DNA of 64,000 nt, from assembly GCA_039029195.1 (NCBI GenBank), contig JBCCGR010000009.1, positions 1 to 64,000 on the forward strand. Reading direction: 5' to 3'. The translations under genes and the position numbers were made by a program. Position 1 is the first letter of the stretch. Each line of letters starts with the position of its first letter. Source of the stretch: JBCCGR01 sp039029195. Lineage in GTDB: Bacteria > Pseudomonadota > Alphaproteobacteria > Rhizobiales > Rhizobiaceae. The notes under the pieces were generated by a model, which was not told where the DNA came from, made no database searches, and saw nothing but the letters and a program-made list of their open reading frames with translations. This document shows positions 27,171 to 36,162 of the stretch, piece after piece.

Positions 27171-27748
27171 GATGCACCTTCATTTGCCTCTTCACCGGCC
27201 ACATCTTCTGTCTGTGTGGCCATCAGTTTCTTCAACCGCTCCTTCGCTTCGTGAATGTGATAGGAGACGGTTGCTTCCGCACAATCCATCGCTTCTGCGG
27301 CCTCCGCGTGCGAGAGTTCCTCGCCATAAACCAGCGTCACCGCTTCACGCTGTTTTTCAGAAAGCCGCCGCACCGCGGTCCAAAGATCGCTGATCTGCGA
27401 TTCATCGGCAGCCCCTTCACAATCAACGATCGGTTCCAGCGCATATTCTTCCCGGTTTTTCTCCTCGCGTTTGCGCTTGCGGGTAAAATCGTGCGCGGCG
27501 TTTAGAACCACACGATAAAGCCAGGTGGTGAACTTCGCCTCGCCAAACCAGGAACGGATGCTCTTGCCCAGCCGGACACAAACATCCTGGGCGATGTCAG
27601 CCGCATCATCCTTATTGCCGCACCATTTCCACGCGATCCGGAAAATCAGGTCATAGTGGCGATTGACGAGCGCGGCAAAGCCCGCCCGGTCACCATCGAC
27701 CGCTCGTGCAACGAGGTCAAAATCGCTTACCTGATCATCCATTTTCAA
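27167..27748 (-). CDS. ECF-type RNA polymerase sigma factor
   Basis: 193 residues with sigma region 2 (FAALVNRHYDLIFRIAWKWC, DDAADIAQDVCVRLGKSI, FTTWLYRVVLNAAHDF) and region 4 (LWTAVRRLSEKQREAVTLVY, LSHAEAAEAMDCAEATVSYH, IHEAKERLKKLM). It lacks region 3, as ECF factors do. The first two ATGs are two codons apart; the first is listed. Translationally coupled to the vWA gene downstream. No conventional zinc-binding anti-sigma is adjacent. Confidence 0.92.
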   Translation of the reverse strand: MKMDDQVSDFDLVARAVDGDRAGFAALVNRHYDLIFRIAWKWCGNKDDAADIAQDVCVRLGKSIRSWFGEAKFTTWLYRVVLNAAHDFTRKRKREEKNREEYALEPIVDCEGAADESQISDLWTAVRRLSEKQREAVTLVYGEELSHAEAAEAMDCAEATVSYHIHEAKERLKKLMATQTEDVAGEEANEGAS

Positions 27749-27808
27749 AACTTAGACGAAGCGATGCGGGAAATCCTTGGGGATGGTCGCAGTTTTTTTC
27801 GCGTTCGA

Positions 27809-28288
27809 TCAGTCCTTGGTGCGCAATAGCCGAACAACCACAAGGGTCTTGTTGAGTTGCGACTTGTCTTTTACGGAAATCATTAACCGGTCACGATCGC
27901 GTTGAAAGCTCCGGACCCAATAAGAATCCGGATGATTGACAGGTTTTTCCGCGCTTTCACGGGCGGCATCCCAACCGCACTCGCCAATAATTTTCTCAAG
28001 CACCTGGAACCGCTGCTGAGCGGCTTTGTCCCTGAACGCATGTTCCCAAATACAAAAAACAGCTTTACCGCCAAGTTCAAGCGCGTGGTCGCATCGGCTC
28101 GGTGATCCAATAGCCAATGAGCCAAGATCATGGGCAAGGTTTGGCGATGTGGTTCCCGACGCGACAGCGCCACCCAGATGAATCAGCGCTTCGCATTTGT
28201 GGGATTGCTCTTCCGCATTGGAGGCCGACATTGCCAAGTGCGCCACAGCCGCAGTTACCACCATCAACATCGCGCTCTTGTTCTTCAT
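27809..28288 (-). CDS. Secreted protein of unknown function
   Basis: 159 residues from the ATG at 28288 (GAGGCAAG upstream). The start MKNKSAMLMVVTAAVAHLAMSASNAEE is shortened here to its features: a basic head, a hydrophobic core and an Ala-x-Ala-like site near residue 23, so Sec export is likely. Four Cys (HKCEAL, SRCDHAL, VFCIWE, GECGWD) could form two disulfides. Family not recognised. It is divergent from the TPR gene, with 123 bases between. Confidence 0.65.
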   Translation of the reverse strand: MKNKSAMLMVVTAAVAHLAMSASNAEEQSHKCEALIHLGGAVASGTTSPNLAHDLGSLAIGSPSRCDHALELGGKAVFCIWEHAFRDKAAQQRFQVLEKIIGECGWDAARESAEKPVNHPDSYWVRSFQRDRDRLMISVKDKSQLNKTLVVVRLLRTKD

Positions 28289-28411
28289 CGAACTTGCCTC
28301 AGCCATGAAACTCACAATATCGTCGCACTCAGTGTTCAAAGTTCTGCCGGGACAATCAACATTTGCCAAACCACACGGCAAATCGGCACTCATTGCGCAC
28401 AGGGGAGTATT

Positions 28412-30052
28412 ATGACCTATTTTGATCTTGGAACCTATTCGCGCTCCGTCACCACGTCATCAGATGAAGCGCAAATCTGGTTCGACCGGGGCCTGATCTG
28501 GACCTATGCCTACAATCACGAAGAGGCGATTGTGTGCTTTGAAAAGGCACTCGCTGCCGATCCCGAGTGCGCCATGGCCCATTGGGGCATCGCTTACGCA
28601 ATCGGCCCCAACTACAACAAACCCTGGGAAGCCTTCGAGGATGACGAAAAACCCGACGCACTCTCCTGCGCCCGGGCCGCTGTTGAAAAAGCCGTCGCCC
28701 TGAAACCGGGACTTGCGCCCTTCGAGTGCGATCTGATCGACGCGCTTGTGGTGCGCTATCCCGATGATGCGACAATCGAGGATTTCGCTCCCTGGAATGA
28801 CGCTTACGCCGACGCCATGCGCAAGGTGAACCAGACCCACCCCGGTGATCTCGACATTTCCTGTCTGCTCGCCGAAGCGATTATGAACCGCACGCCGTGG
28901 CAGCTCTGGGACTTGCCATCAGGCAAGCCCGCGGAAGGTGCAGATACCGAAGAGGCAATTTCCTTACTGGATTCCGCGTTCGATACGCTGGACGGCGCGT
29001 GGCAACATCCCGGTCTGTTGCATATGTATGTGCATTTGATGGAAATGTCCCCTCACCCGGAGCGAGCCCTGCGCCACGGCGATGCGCTCGCCACGCTCGT
29101 GCCGGATGCCGGGCATCTTGTGCACATGCCCACGCATGTCGACGTGCTTTGCGGCGACTATCAGAACGTCGTCGCCCGCAACCATGCAGCCACATTGGCG
29201 GATGAAAAATTCGTCGCGCACGCCGGACGGGACAATTTTTACTCTGTCTATCGCTGCCACAACTACCATTTCAAAGTCTACGGCGCGATGTTCCTCGGCC
29301 AACCAAGCGTTGCGCTCAGCACCGCTGACGATCTGATTGCCGCGATTCCAGAGGACTTCCTGCGCGACATGGCCGACTGGTTCGAAGGCTTCATTCCCAT
29401 GAAGCAGCACGCGCTCATCCGATTTGGCCGCTGGGAGGATATTCTGGCGCAGGAGCTTCCAAAGGATGCCGAATTGTACAGCGTGACCACGGCCATGATG
29501 CGTTATGCGCGAACCGTTGCGCTCGCCAATCTGGGGAGAATTGCGGACGCAGAGGCCGAGCGTGATCTATTCGTTGCAGCGCGCGATGCCGTGCCGGAAA
29601 GCCGGATGCTGTTCAACAACACTTGTCGCGATATTCTTACCGTCGGCGAACAGATGATGCTGGGCGAACTCGCCTACCACAAAGGTGAAACAGAAGCAGC
29701 GTTCCAACACCTTCGAAAGTCAGTGGAGTTAGATGACAACCTGCCCTACGACGAACCCTGGGGTTGGATGCAGCCGACCCGCCACGCCCTTGGTGCACTC
29801 TTGATCGAGCAAGGAGTGTATGTAGAGGCAGAAGCCGTCTATCGCGCCGATCTGGGTCTGGATTCCACCCTCAGCCGCGCCTGCCAGCATCCCGGAAATG
29901 TGTGGAGCCTTCACGGGCTCCACGAATGCCTCGTCAAACGCGGTGAAACCACGGAAGCCGCTCACATCAAGCTGCAACTGGACAATGCCACCGCCCGCGC
30001 CGAGGTTCCGATCCGGGCATCCTGCTATTGCCGGCAAAATCTCGCGGCTTAA
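28412..30052 (+). CDS. TPR-repeat protein
   Basis: 546 residues from the ATG at 28412 preceded by GGGGAG; the frame runs back to 28130 but that part overlaps the divergent gene. Helical TPR units are visible: IWFDRGLIWTYAYNHEEAIVCFEKALAADPECAMAHW near the N-terminus (split here by eye as one and a half units), and ELAYHKGETEAAFQHLRKSVELDD near residue 425, with AEAVYRADLGLDS later. A similar architecture occurs in cytosolic TPR proteins of unknown role. No signal peptide. It converges on the second MttB gene (96-base gap). Confidence 0.8.
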   Translation: MTYFDLGTYSRSVTTSSDEAQIWFDRGLIWTYAYNHEEAIVCFEKALAADPECAMAHWGIAYAIGPNYNKPWEAFEDDEKPDALSCARAAVEKAVALKPGLAPFECDLIDALVVRYPDDATIEDFAPWNDAYADAMRKVNQTHPGDLDISCLLAEAIMNRTPWQLWDLPSGKPAEGADTEEAISLLDSAFDTLDGAWQHPGLLHMYVHLMEMSPHPERALRHGDALATLVPDAGHLVHMPTHVDVLCGDYQNVVARNHAATLADEKFVAHAGRDNFYSVYRCHNYHFKVYGAMFLGQPSVALSTADDLIAAIPEDFLRDMADWFEGFIPMKQHALIRFGRWEDILAQELPKDAELYSVTTAMMRYARTVALANLGRIADAEAERDLFVAARDAVPESRMLFNNTCRDILTVGEQMMLGELAYHKGETEAAFQHLRKSVELDDNLPYDEPWGWMQPTRHALGALLIEQGVYVEAEAVYRADLGLDSTLSRACQHPGNVWSLHGLHECLVKRGETTEAAHIKLQLDNATARAEVPIRASCYCRQNLAA

Positions 30053-30148
30053 AACTCAGTTTCCCCTCACCGCTGAGCGCCACACCTCATTGTGGATGCG
30101 TTCGGCAATCAGTTCGCGGCCGCGGGTCTCCCGGGCCGCTTTCTCCTT

Positions 30149-31696
30149 TCAGGTAAAAGCGTCGGGCATTTCGTTTTTGCGGCGCGCAATATAGTCGTTG
30201 AGCGCTTCATCGATGCCCGGATCAAGCGCCGGAGCGTCATGATCCTCAATCCAGGAACGCGCAATCTGGGTGGCGCGTTCTTCCGTGCGCTTTGCGCCTT
30301 CTGCATGCCATTGCTCGAACGAATTGTTGTCGGCAATGGTGGAACGGAAGAAAGCCGTTTCAAAATTCGCCTGGGTGTGGGCGCAGCCAAGATAGTGGCC
30401 ACCGGGTCCCACCTCTTCGATCGCATCATAGGCAAGGCCGTGCTCGCTCACATCGACACCTGCCGCCATTTTTTGCTGCGCGGCGAGCTGATCCGCATCC
30501 ATGACAAATTTCTCGTAGGACGACACAAGGCCACCTTCCAGCCATCCAGCTGCATGAAGCACGAAGTTCACCCCACCAAGCAGAGCGGGACCAATGGTGT
30601 GCGCGCTTTCATAGGCAGCCTGTGCGTCAGCCATCTTGGATCCCGTGAGCGAACCACCGGAGCGGAAAGGGATATTGTATTTGCGGGCAAACTGCGCGGC
30701 ACCAAAAAGAACCTGCGCTGGCTCAGGTGTCCCGAAGGCAGGAGCGCCTGATTGCATGGAAATCGACGTCGCAAATGTACCGAAAATTACTGGCGCACCG
30801 GGACGGCAAAGCTGCGAGAAGGCCAACGCCGCCTGCGCTTCTGCCAGCACCTGCGTCAACGTTCCGGCCACGGTGACTGGTGACATGGCCCCACCCACGA
30901 TAAACGGGGACACGATGCAGGCCTGCCCGGCCCGCGCATATACTTTCAACGCGCCACCCATGGTGCCATCCACCGTCAGCGGCGAGTTGATGTTAATCAG
31001 GCTGGTCATGACACAGTTCTGATCAACGAAGTCTGATCCGAACAGGATTTTGGCCATTTCGATGGAATCTTCAGCCCGCTCCGGTGCGGTGACCGATCCC
31101 ATGAACGGTTTGTCCGACAGCTTCATATGCGCGTAGAGCATATCGAAATGACGCTTGTTCACTGGCACATCCACCGGTTCACACACCGTGCCACCGGAAT
31201 GGTGCAGCGCGGGCGCCATATAGGTCATCTTCACGAAATTCTGGAAGTCTTCCAGCGTCGCGTAGCGACGTTCACCGTCAAGATCGCGCACAAATGGCGG
31301 CCCGTAGACCGGAGCGAACACCGTGTTCTTGCCACCAATTTCCACATTGCGCTCAGGGTTGCGCGCATGCTGCGTGAACTGGGCGGGTGCGGTTTTCAGC
31401 AGTTCACGGCACAGGCCTTTTGGAAGATGCACACGGTCCTGCTGCACATCAGCCCCGGCCTCCTTCCACATCTCCAGCGCTTCAGGATCATCAGAGAATG
31501 TAACGCCAATTTCTTCCAGAACCCGGTCGGCATTGGCCTCGATGATCGCCATTGCCTCTTCGTCAAGGATCTCGAACTCCTTGATCTTACGCTGAATGTA
31601 GGGAAACTGGGTGACCGTCTTTTGTGTGCGCTGGGCCCGACGCGCTGCCGCTCCGCCGCCGCCGCGTGACCTGCGCCCACCTCTGCCTTCAGCCAT
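30149..31696 (-). CDS. MttB-family corrinoid methyltransferase (non-pyrrolysine), copy 2
   Basis: 515 residues, same family as 2425-4002, without an internal stop in place of pyrrolysine. The N-terminus is an Arg/Gly-rich tail (residues 4-23, GRGGRRSRGGGGAAARRAQR). It keeps the common family motifs SGGSLTGSKMADAQAAYES, HAAGWLEGGLVSSYEKFVMD and GPGGHYLGCAHTQANFETAFF, closer to the family norm than copy 1. It is divergent from the VOC/corrinoid-protein side, the corrinoid protein starting about 960 bases away, and is a likely methyl donor enzyme for that corrinoid protein. Substrates of such homologues include glycine betaine, proline betaine and carnitine; this one is undetermined. Confidence 0.9.
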   Translation of the reverse strand: MAEGRGGRRSRGGGGAAARRAQRTQKTVTQFPYIQRKIKEFEILDEEAMAIIEANADRVLEEIGVTFSDDPEALEMWKEAGADVQQDRVHLPKGLCRELLKTAPAQFTQHARNPERNVEIGGKNTVFAPVYGPPFVRDLDGERRYATLEDFQNFVKMTYMAPALHHSGGTVCEPVDVPVNKRHFDMLYAHMKLSDKPFMGSVTAPERAEDSIEMAKILFGSDFVDQNCVMTSLININSPLTVDGTMGGALKVYARAGQACIVSPFIVGGAMSPVTVAGTLTQVLAEAQAALAFSQLCRPGAPVIFGTFATSISMQSGAPAFGTPEPAQVLFGAAQFARKYNIPFRSGGSLTGSKMADAQAAYESAHTIGPALLGGVNFVLHAAGWLEGGLVSSYEKFVMDADQLAAQQKMAAGVDVSEHGLAYDAIEEVGPGGHYLGCAHTQANFETAFFRSTIADNNSFEQWHAEGAKRTEERATQIARSWIEDHDAPALDPGIDEALNDYIARRKNEMPDAFT

Positions 31697-31942
31697 TCTT
31701 CAAGGCTCCATATCAAAAAATCTTTGCGCGGAACCATGGGTTCCGCATCCTTCATTGACCATAAGCAGATAGCCCCACATGCCACTGCATCTTATTGCGC
31801 CACCCCATGCCGCAATGCCGACACAGCATCGGTTGATTGGGCATTTGCAGCCTGATAGCGTGAGATCGGGCACTGACCCGTTCAATCTGCCGCTCATTCC
31901 AGATCGGCAACGGCACCGTCCGACTTTGAACAAGGCAACTCC

Positions 31943-31965
31943 GACCGCAGTCATCCACTGCGGTC
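31943..31965 (+). promoter_or_regulatory. Hairpin between mttB copy 2 and the VOC gene
   Basis: GACCGCAGT (31943-31951) and ACTGCGGTC (31957-31965) form a perfect 9-bp stem with a 5-base loop, followed by CCGTTTT. It lies 21 bases upstream of the VOC start within the divergent promoter region 31697-31986. It could be a terminator/attenuator in the VOC leader or an operator. Confidence 0.4.
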
Positions 31966-31986
31966 CCGTTTTCAGGTGTCCCGATC

Positions 31987-32367
31987 ATGATGACCAACAA
32001 GAACAGTCAACCGCTTACATTCGGACGCGTGGCACCAATGCTGCCGGTTTCTGATATTGAACGGGCCGTGGGATTTTATTGCCAAACGCTCGGGTTTCAA
32101 AAACGGTTCGAAAACGGCAATCCTGTTGGATTTGTCATTCTGGTGCGCGATGATGCCGAACTGCATCTCACTCTCCAGCCCGAACATCCGTCTGCCAAGT
32201 TCAATGTCGCTCATATGATGGTCAGCGATGCAGACGAGGTCTATCGCCTTTGCCAACAGGCCGGTTGCCGCATCATCAAAAAACTTCGCACCCATGATTT
32301 CGGAATGCGCATGTTCGTGTTTGAAGACCCTGATGGAAATCGGATTGATGTGGGGGCAGAAGTTTAG
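31987..32367 (+). CDS. VOC-superfamily protein (glyoxalase/bleomycin-resistance type)
   Basis: 126 residues with one VOC fold: VAPMLPVSDIERAVGFYCQTLGF at the start, LHLTLQPEH, NVAHMMVSDADEVYRLC, and FVFEDPDGNRIDVG at the end. It resembles bleomycin-resistance-type binding proteins. Metal-site residues are not obvious beyond the terminal Glu/Asp. It sits between mttB copy 2 and the corrinoid gene on the corrinoid strand. Role unknown. Confidence 0.8.
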   Translation: MMTNKNSQPLTFGRVAPMLPVSDIERAVGFYCQTLGFQKRFENGNPVGFVILVRDDAELHLTLQPEHPSAKFNVAHMMVSDADEVYRLCQQAGCRIIKKLRTHDFGMRMFVFEDPDGNRIDVGAEV

Positions 32368-32501
32368 GTCCACTAAGTTGGCCCAACCGTGCCTCACCGA
32401 CAAATCATGCCGCTGTGGTTTAACCTTTATGTCATCGGATGTACGCTAGGCAGAGATTGCGATTGCTGCGATGAAACAATCGCTTGACCGCAGATCACAT
32501 T

Positions 32502-32581
32502 TGCTTCTTTGCTCTTCAAAAACCCTGACGGAAGTCGCAAATCTGTTTTGCGAAGTCGCAACAAAGAAGCAGCGCGTTGAA
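32502..32581 (+). promoter_or_regulatory. Nested inverted repeats in the corrinoid-protein leader
   Basis: Outer arms TGCTTCTTTG (32502-32511) and CAAAGAAGCA (32572-32581) are exact complements. Inside, TCGCAAA (32535-32541) pairs with TTTGCGA (32547-32553) across five bases. A direct repeat GAAGTCGCAA occurs at 32531-32540 and 32552-32561. The structure lies 79 bases upstream of the corrinoid gene. I see no cobalamin riboswitch motif. It may be a structured leader or paired operators. Confidence 0.45.
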
Positions 32582-32660
32582 AAAGCTGTCATAGGGTGGA
32601 AAAGAGCCGGGCACGCACAGAAGTGTGACGACCCGCATGAACACAAGGGATCTGTGAATC

Positions 32661-33362
32661 ATGAGCGAAGAAGAAGAGATCATCCTCGCGGAATTGAACG
32701 ACGAAGAGCTCGTGCTTCAGATGCATGACGACCTCTATGACGGTCTGAAAGAGGAAATCGAAGAAGGCACCAACATTCTTCTTTCCCGCGGGTGGATGCC
32801 CTATCGCGTGCTCACCGAGGCACTGGTTGAGGGCATGCGTATTGTGGGCGAAGACTTCCGCGACGGCATCCTGTTCGTGCCGGAGGTGCTTCTGTCAGCC
32901 AACGCCATGAAGGGTGGCATGTCGATCCTGCGCCCTCTGCTGGCTGAGACCGGTGCGCCCAAACAGGGGCTTATGGTGATCGGCACCGTGAAGGGCGACA
33001 TTCACGACATCGGCAAAAATCTGGTTGGCATGATGATGGAAGGCGCCGGATTTGACGTTGTTGATCTTGGCATCAACAATCCGGTTGAGAACTACCTGGA
33101 TGCCATTGAAGAGCACAAGCCAGACATTATCGGCATGTCCGCCCTGCTCACCACCACCATGCCCTACATGAAGGTTGTTATCGACACGATGGTGGAAAAA
33201 GGCATTCGCGATGATCACGTGGTGCTGGTCGGTGGTGCGCCACTGAACGAGGAGTTCGGCAAAGCTGTGGGAGCAGACGCCTACTGCCGCGATGCGGCTG
33301 TCGCGGTGGAAACCGCCAAGGACTTCATGTCACGTCGTCACAATCAACGGCAAAGCGCTTAA
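32661..33362 (+). CDS. Corrinoid (B12-binding) methyltransferase protein
   Basis: 233 residues, the size of MttC/MtmC-type corrinoid proteins. Residues 10-100 form the helical cap; residues 102-230 the Rossmann cobalamin domain with GDIHDIG (112-118), His115 being the lower axial cobalt ligand, SALLTTTMPYM and LVGGAPLNEEFG. It carries methyl groups as methyl-Co(III) between the MttB enzymes and the pterin methyltransferase. The N-terminus is strongly acidic (MSEEEEIILAELNDEEL), in contrast with the basic tails of its likely partners. A terminator hairpin follows at 33390. Confidence 0.93.
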   Translation: MSEEEEIILAELNDEELVLQMHDDLYDGLKEEIEEGTNILLSRGWMPYRVLTEALVEGMRIVGEDFRDGILFVPEVLLSANAMKGGMSILRPLLAETGAPKQGLMVIGTVKGDIHDIGKNLVGMMMEGAGFDVVDLGINNPVENYLDAIEEHKPDIIGMSALLTTTMPYMKVVIDTMVEKGIRDDHVVLVGGAPLNEEFGKAVGADAYCRDAAVAVETAKDFMSRRHNQRQSA

Positions 33363-33389
33363 GCCAAGCACAAATTCAGACAGTTCAAA

Positions 33390-33416
33390 TGGAGGGCCCT
33401 GCCCTCCAATTTTGTT
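33390..33416 (+). terminator. Rho-independent terminator after the corrinoid gene
   Basis: TGGAGGG (33390-33396), loop CCCTG, CCCTCCA (33402-33408), then ATTTTGTTT. It is 28 bases after the stop, so the corrinoid gene is probably transcribed separately from the cytochrome and DUF1638 genes. Confidence 0.7.
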
Positions 33417-33515
33417 TGGCGTTCCACGCGTAAACAAATGTAAAGGCAAAAGAAATTGCCAGCATCATGTGGTAGTCTGTTCCTGACTTGATCGCATTCA
33501 ACGCTGGAACTCGTC

Positions 33516-34049
33516 ATGCCTGCAACCGCTTATCATTCTGGCTACACCACCCTTTCCATCGCACTTCACTGGCTGGGGGCTATTGCTGTGATCGCGCTCT
33601 TTGTCACCCACGAAGGGCCCAGGGGCAGCGTTGCGTTCGCGTTTCACGTCAGCGGCGGGGCGATTTTGGGTATCCTTCTTCTTTGGCGGGTGTTCCATCG
33701 CCTCAATCGTGGTTTGGCACCCCAGCCCGCTCAGCATGGCGTGCTAAATTTGCTCGCACGCCTTGTAACGTTTGGATTTCTGGCCGCGATCCTGGTGGTC
33801 GTTCTCACCGGCTATCTTTTGCCCTGGACCGTGGGCCAGCCAATTGATATCTATGGCTGGATTTCAATTCCGTCGCCCCTGTCACCCAGTCGCGATTTCC
33901 ATGAAATCATGGAACAGGCCCACAATATTGCCGGTCATCTGTTTCCACCCCTACTGATTTTGCACGTGTTGGGCGCGCTGAAACACGCGATCATCGACCG
34001 TGACGGCATTTTGCGTTCGATGGTAAGGCCAAGCCTGACAGGCAAGTGA
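33516..34049 (+). CDS. Cytochrome b561
   Basis: 177 residues with four membrane segments and the expected heme histidines: YTTLSIALHWLGAIAVIALF (His near residue 18), FHVSGGAILGILLLWRVFHRL, LVTFGFLAAILVVVLTGYLLPW, and AHNIAGHLFPPLLILHVLGALKH. It is a small inner-membrane di-heme electron carrier. Lying within the corrinoid gene group, it might feed electrons to corrinoid reactivation, but it is separated from its neighbours by a terminator and by 140 bases, so this is conjecture. Confidence 0.88.
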   Translation: MPATAYHSGYTTLSIALHWLGAIAVIALFVTHEGPRGSVAFAFHVSGGAILGILLLWRVFHRLNRGLAPQPAQHGVLNLLARLVTFGFLAAILVVVLTGYLLPWTVGQPIDIYGWISIPSPLSPSRDFHEIMEQAHNIAGHLFPPLLILHVLGALKHAIIDRDGILRSMVRPSLTGK

Positions 34050-34189
34050 ATTCGTAGAGAACAATTGCCGGTAGCAGCAAACCTCTCCAAAGACGTGGTG
34101 CTGGTTGATCGCGTCGCGATTTGGCAACTTATTGTGTGAACCTATGCTAGGCTGCACACCCAGCTTACCAAATCGGGTGAGACGCCACC

Positions 34190-34846
34190 GTGACAGAAGT
34201 ACCGTCTGACAAAGTTCGGGTCATCGCCTGCGGTGCACTGGCGCGGGAAATCCTGGCCGTCTGCGAGCAGAATGGGCTTGGTCATTTGAACCTCGCCTGT
34301 CTTCCGGCAATGCTGCACAATCACCCTGACAAAATCGCACCAGCGGTGGATGAAGCGATCACAGCAGCGCGCGCCGAAGGCGTTGAGAATATCTACGTTG
34401 CCTATGCCGATTGTGGCACCGGAGGGCACCTGGGTATGGTCTGCGAAAAACACGGAGTGGAACGCATCGCCGGGCCACACTGCTACTCGTTCTTCTGGGG
34501 CAACGACGATTTTGCGGCACGTGACGAGGACGATATTCGCACGTTCTTTCTGACAGATTTTCTGGCCCGCCAGTTCCGCGCCTTTATCATTGAACCACTC
34601 GGGCTCGACCGGCATCCGGAGCTCAAGGAAATGTACTTCGGCCACTACGAAAAGGTCGCCTATCTCGTCCAGAAAGAAGACCCCGCCCTGGACAAGGCCG
34701 CGGAAGACGCCGCTCGCTTTTTGGGACTCGCGTACGAGCGACGGGTGACCGGATACGGCGATCTGACGACGGCGCTGGCGGCGGCCGCTTCTGCGCGCAA
34801 AAACGAAGTGATGCAGTCTGAGCCAAATTCCAGTATCAGCAATTGA
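34190..34846 (+). CDS. DUF1638 domain-containing protein
   Basis: 218 residues from a GTG start preceded by GGGTGAGACG. The DUF1638 pattern is clear: VIACGALAREILAV near the start, LPAMLHNHPDKIAPAVDEAI, VAYADCGTGGHLGMVCEKHGVERI, GPHCYSFFWG, and a C-terminal QKEDPALDKAAEDAARFLGL. The conserved Cys15, Cys near 84 and His residues suggest a metal or cofactor site. Such genes often stand beside MttB, corrinoid and ASKHA genes, which implies a part in corrinoid methyl transfer; the biochemical role is unassigned. Confidence 0.88.
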   Translation: MTEVPSDKVRVIACGALAREILAVCEQNGLGHLNLACLPAMLHNHPDKIAPAVDEAITAARAEGVENIYVAYADCGTGGHLGMVCEKHGVERIAGPHCYSFFWGNDDFAARDEDDIRTFFLTDFLARQFRAFIIEPLGLDRHPELKEMYFGHYEKVAYLVQKEDPALDKAAEDAARFLGLAYERRVTGYGDLTTALAAAASARKNEVMQSEPNSSISN

Positions 34847-34943
34847 GCGGTTCAACACCCGCCAAATTATGATTCTGCGTGGCTGGTCCCTGCTATTCAG
34901 AAAGTCGTAACGTCAAATCAGTCTGGGCGTGAGTGGATTTTCG

Positions 34944-36122
34944 ATGGCACCGGATCAGGACACGGCCCAGTTTTTTCAAAGCCTCTCCGGCTTTTCCGAT
35001 TTTTCCCTTGTGGGTGACGAAACGGTCTATCAGCCTCTTCCCGATGACTGGCTTCTGCTCATTTCCGATGTGGTGGAATCGACCAAAGCGATTGAGCGCG
35101 GTGAGTACAAGGCCGTCAATATGGTGGGCGCGGCATCAATCATCTGCGTTCTGAACATCGCTGAAGATATTGAACTTCCTTATGTTTTTGGTGGCGATGG
35201 CGGGCTGATCGCGGTTCCGCCGGTGCTTGCCGATCAGGCCAAAACCGCCCTCTCGCGCTTGCGCAATACGTCGAAAACCATGTTTGGACTGGAACTGCGC
35301 GCCGCCGCCATTCCCGTGGGCGATCTGCGAACGTCCGGCGCGGAGACTCTGGTCGGCAAATTGCAGCTATCCCCCGGAAACGACCTCGCCATGTTTGCCG
35401 GGAATGGCGTGCCAGTGGCTGACGCGTGGCTGAAAAGCGAAGGGGCTTCAGCGGGGTATGAAATTCCAAAAGCCCCCGCAGACACGCCCCCTGATCTGGA
35501 GGGGCTCTCCTGCCGTTGGGAGCCGCTGGAAGCGCGCAATGGCACCATGCTCACGCTCATCATCGTGCCAAATCAGGGTACCGCAGTCTCCACATTCAAC
35601 ACGCGCATGGTTGAACTGCTTGGTGATGCGCCGGAAGCCCATGCCCCGGCTCGGGACGAAACCATGCGGTTTCGCTTTCCACCGCGTGGACTGACCATGG
35701 AAATCGCAGCCGGGTTGGGAAAGTCGACACCGTTCAAACGGGCTTTCCATGCCCACTTCACCGCTCTGATGCAGCTTTTATGCGAACGTTTCGCCATCAA
35801 GATTGGTGATTATGACGGCGCAGCCTATCGCAAGGAACTCCAGTCCAATACCGACTTTCGCAAATATGATGGCGCACTTCGTATGGTGATCGATGTCACG
35901 ACGGAACAGGCCGACAAGATCGAAAAAATGCTTGAGGCCGAGTATCAAAGCGGCACGTTGACCTACGGCACGTTTCGTTCGCCACGCGCCCTGATGACAT
36001 GTCTGCTGTTCTCCCTCGACGAGAGCCGCCACATCCATTTTGTCGATGGCGCAGATGGGGGATATGCACTCGCAGCAAAAGGTTTAAAACAACGATTGGC
36101 TGCAAGTTCGCCCGCGGGTTAG
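34944..36122 (+). CDS. DUF3095 domain-containing, cyclase-like protein
   Basis: 392 residues from the ATG at 34944 with GAGTGGA upstream; a GTG five codons earlier is possible. The N-terminal part DDWLLLISDVVESTKAIERGEYKAVNM resembles the metal-binding strand of class III nucleotidyl cyclases (SDVVESTK), and FGGDGGLIAVP matches their later loop. The remainder fits DUF3095, and GPHG-like cyclase sites are not complete. Function unknown; possibly a degenerate or unusual nucleotide cyclase. Confidence 0.78.
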   Translation: MAPDQDTAQFFQSLSGFSDFSLVGDETVYQPLPDDWLLLISDVVESTKAIERGEYKAVNMVGAASIICVLNIAEDIELPYVFGGDGGLIAVPPVLADQAKTALSRLRNTSKTMFGLELRAAAIPVGDLRTSGAETLVGKLQLSPGNDLAMFAGNGVPVADAWLKSEGASAGYEIPKAPADTPPDLEGLSCRWEPLEARNGTMLTLIIVPNQGTAVSTFNTRMVELLGDAPEAHAPARDETMRFRFPPRGLTMEIAAGLGKSTPFKRAFHAHFTALMQLLCERFAIKIGDYDGAAYRKELQSNTDFRKYDGALRMVIDVTTEQADKIEKMLEAEYQSGTLTYGTFRSPRALMTCLLFSLDESRHIHFVDGADGGYALAAKGLKQRLAASSPAG

Positions 36123-36162
36123 TCGGAGCTGATCCGATCAAGAATGAAGCATGAAGCTCTCC

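Noticed and set aside
32368..32660. Cobalamin riboswitch sought before the corrinoid gene
   Set aside because: Hairpins are present but the B12-box type consensus is not seen.
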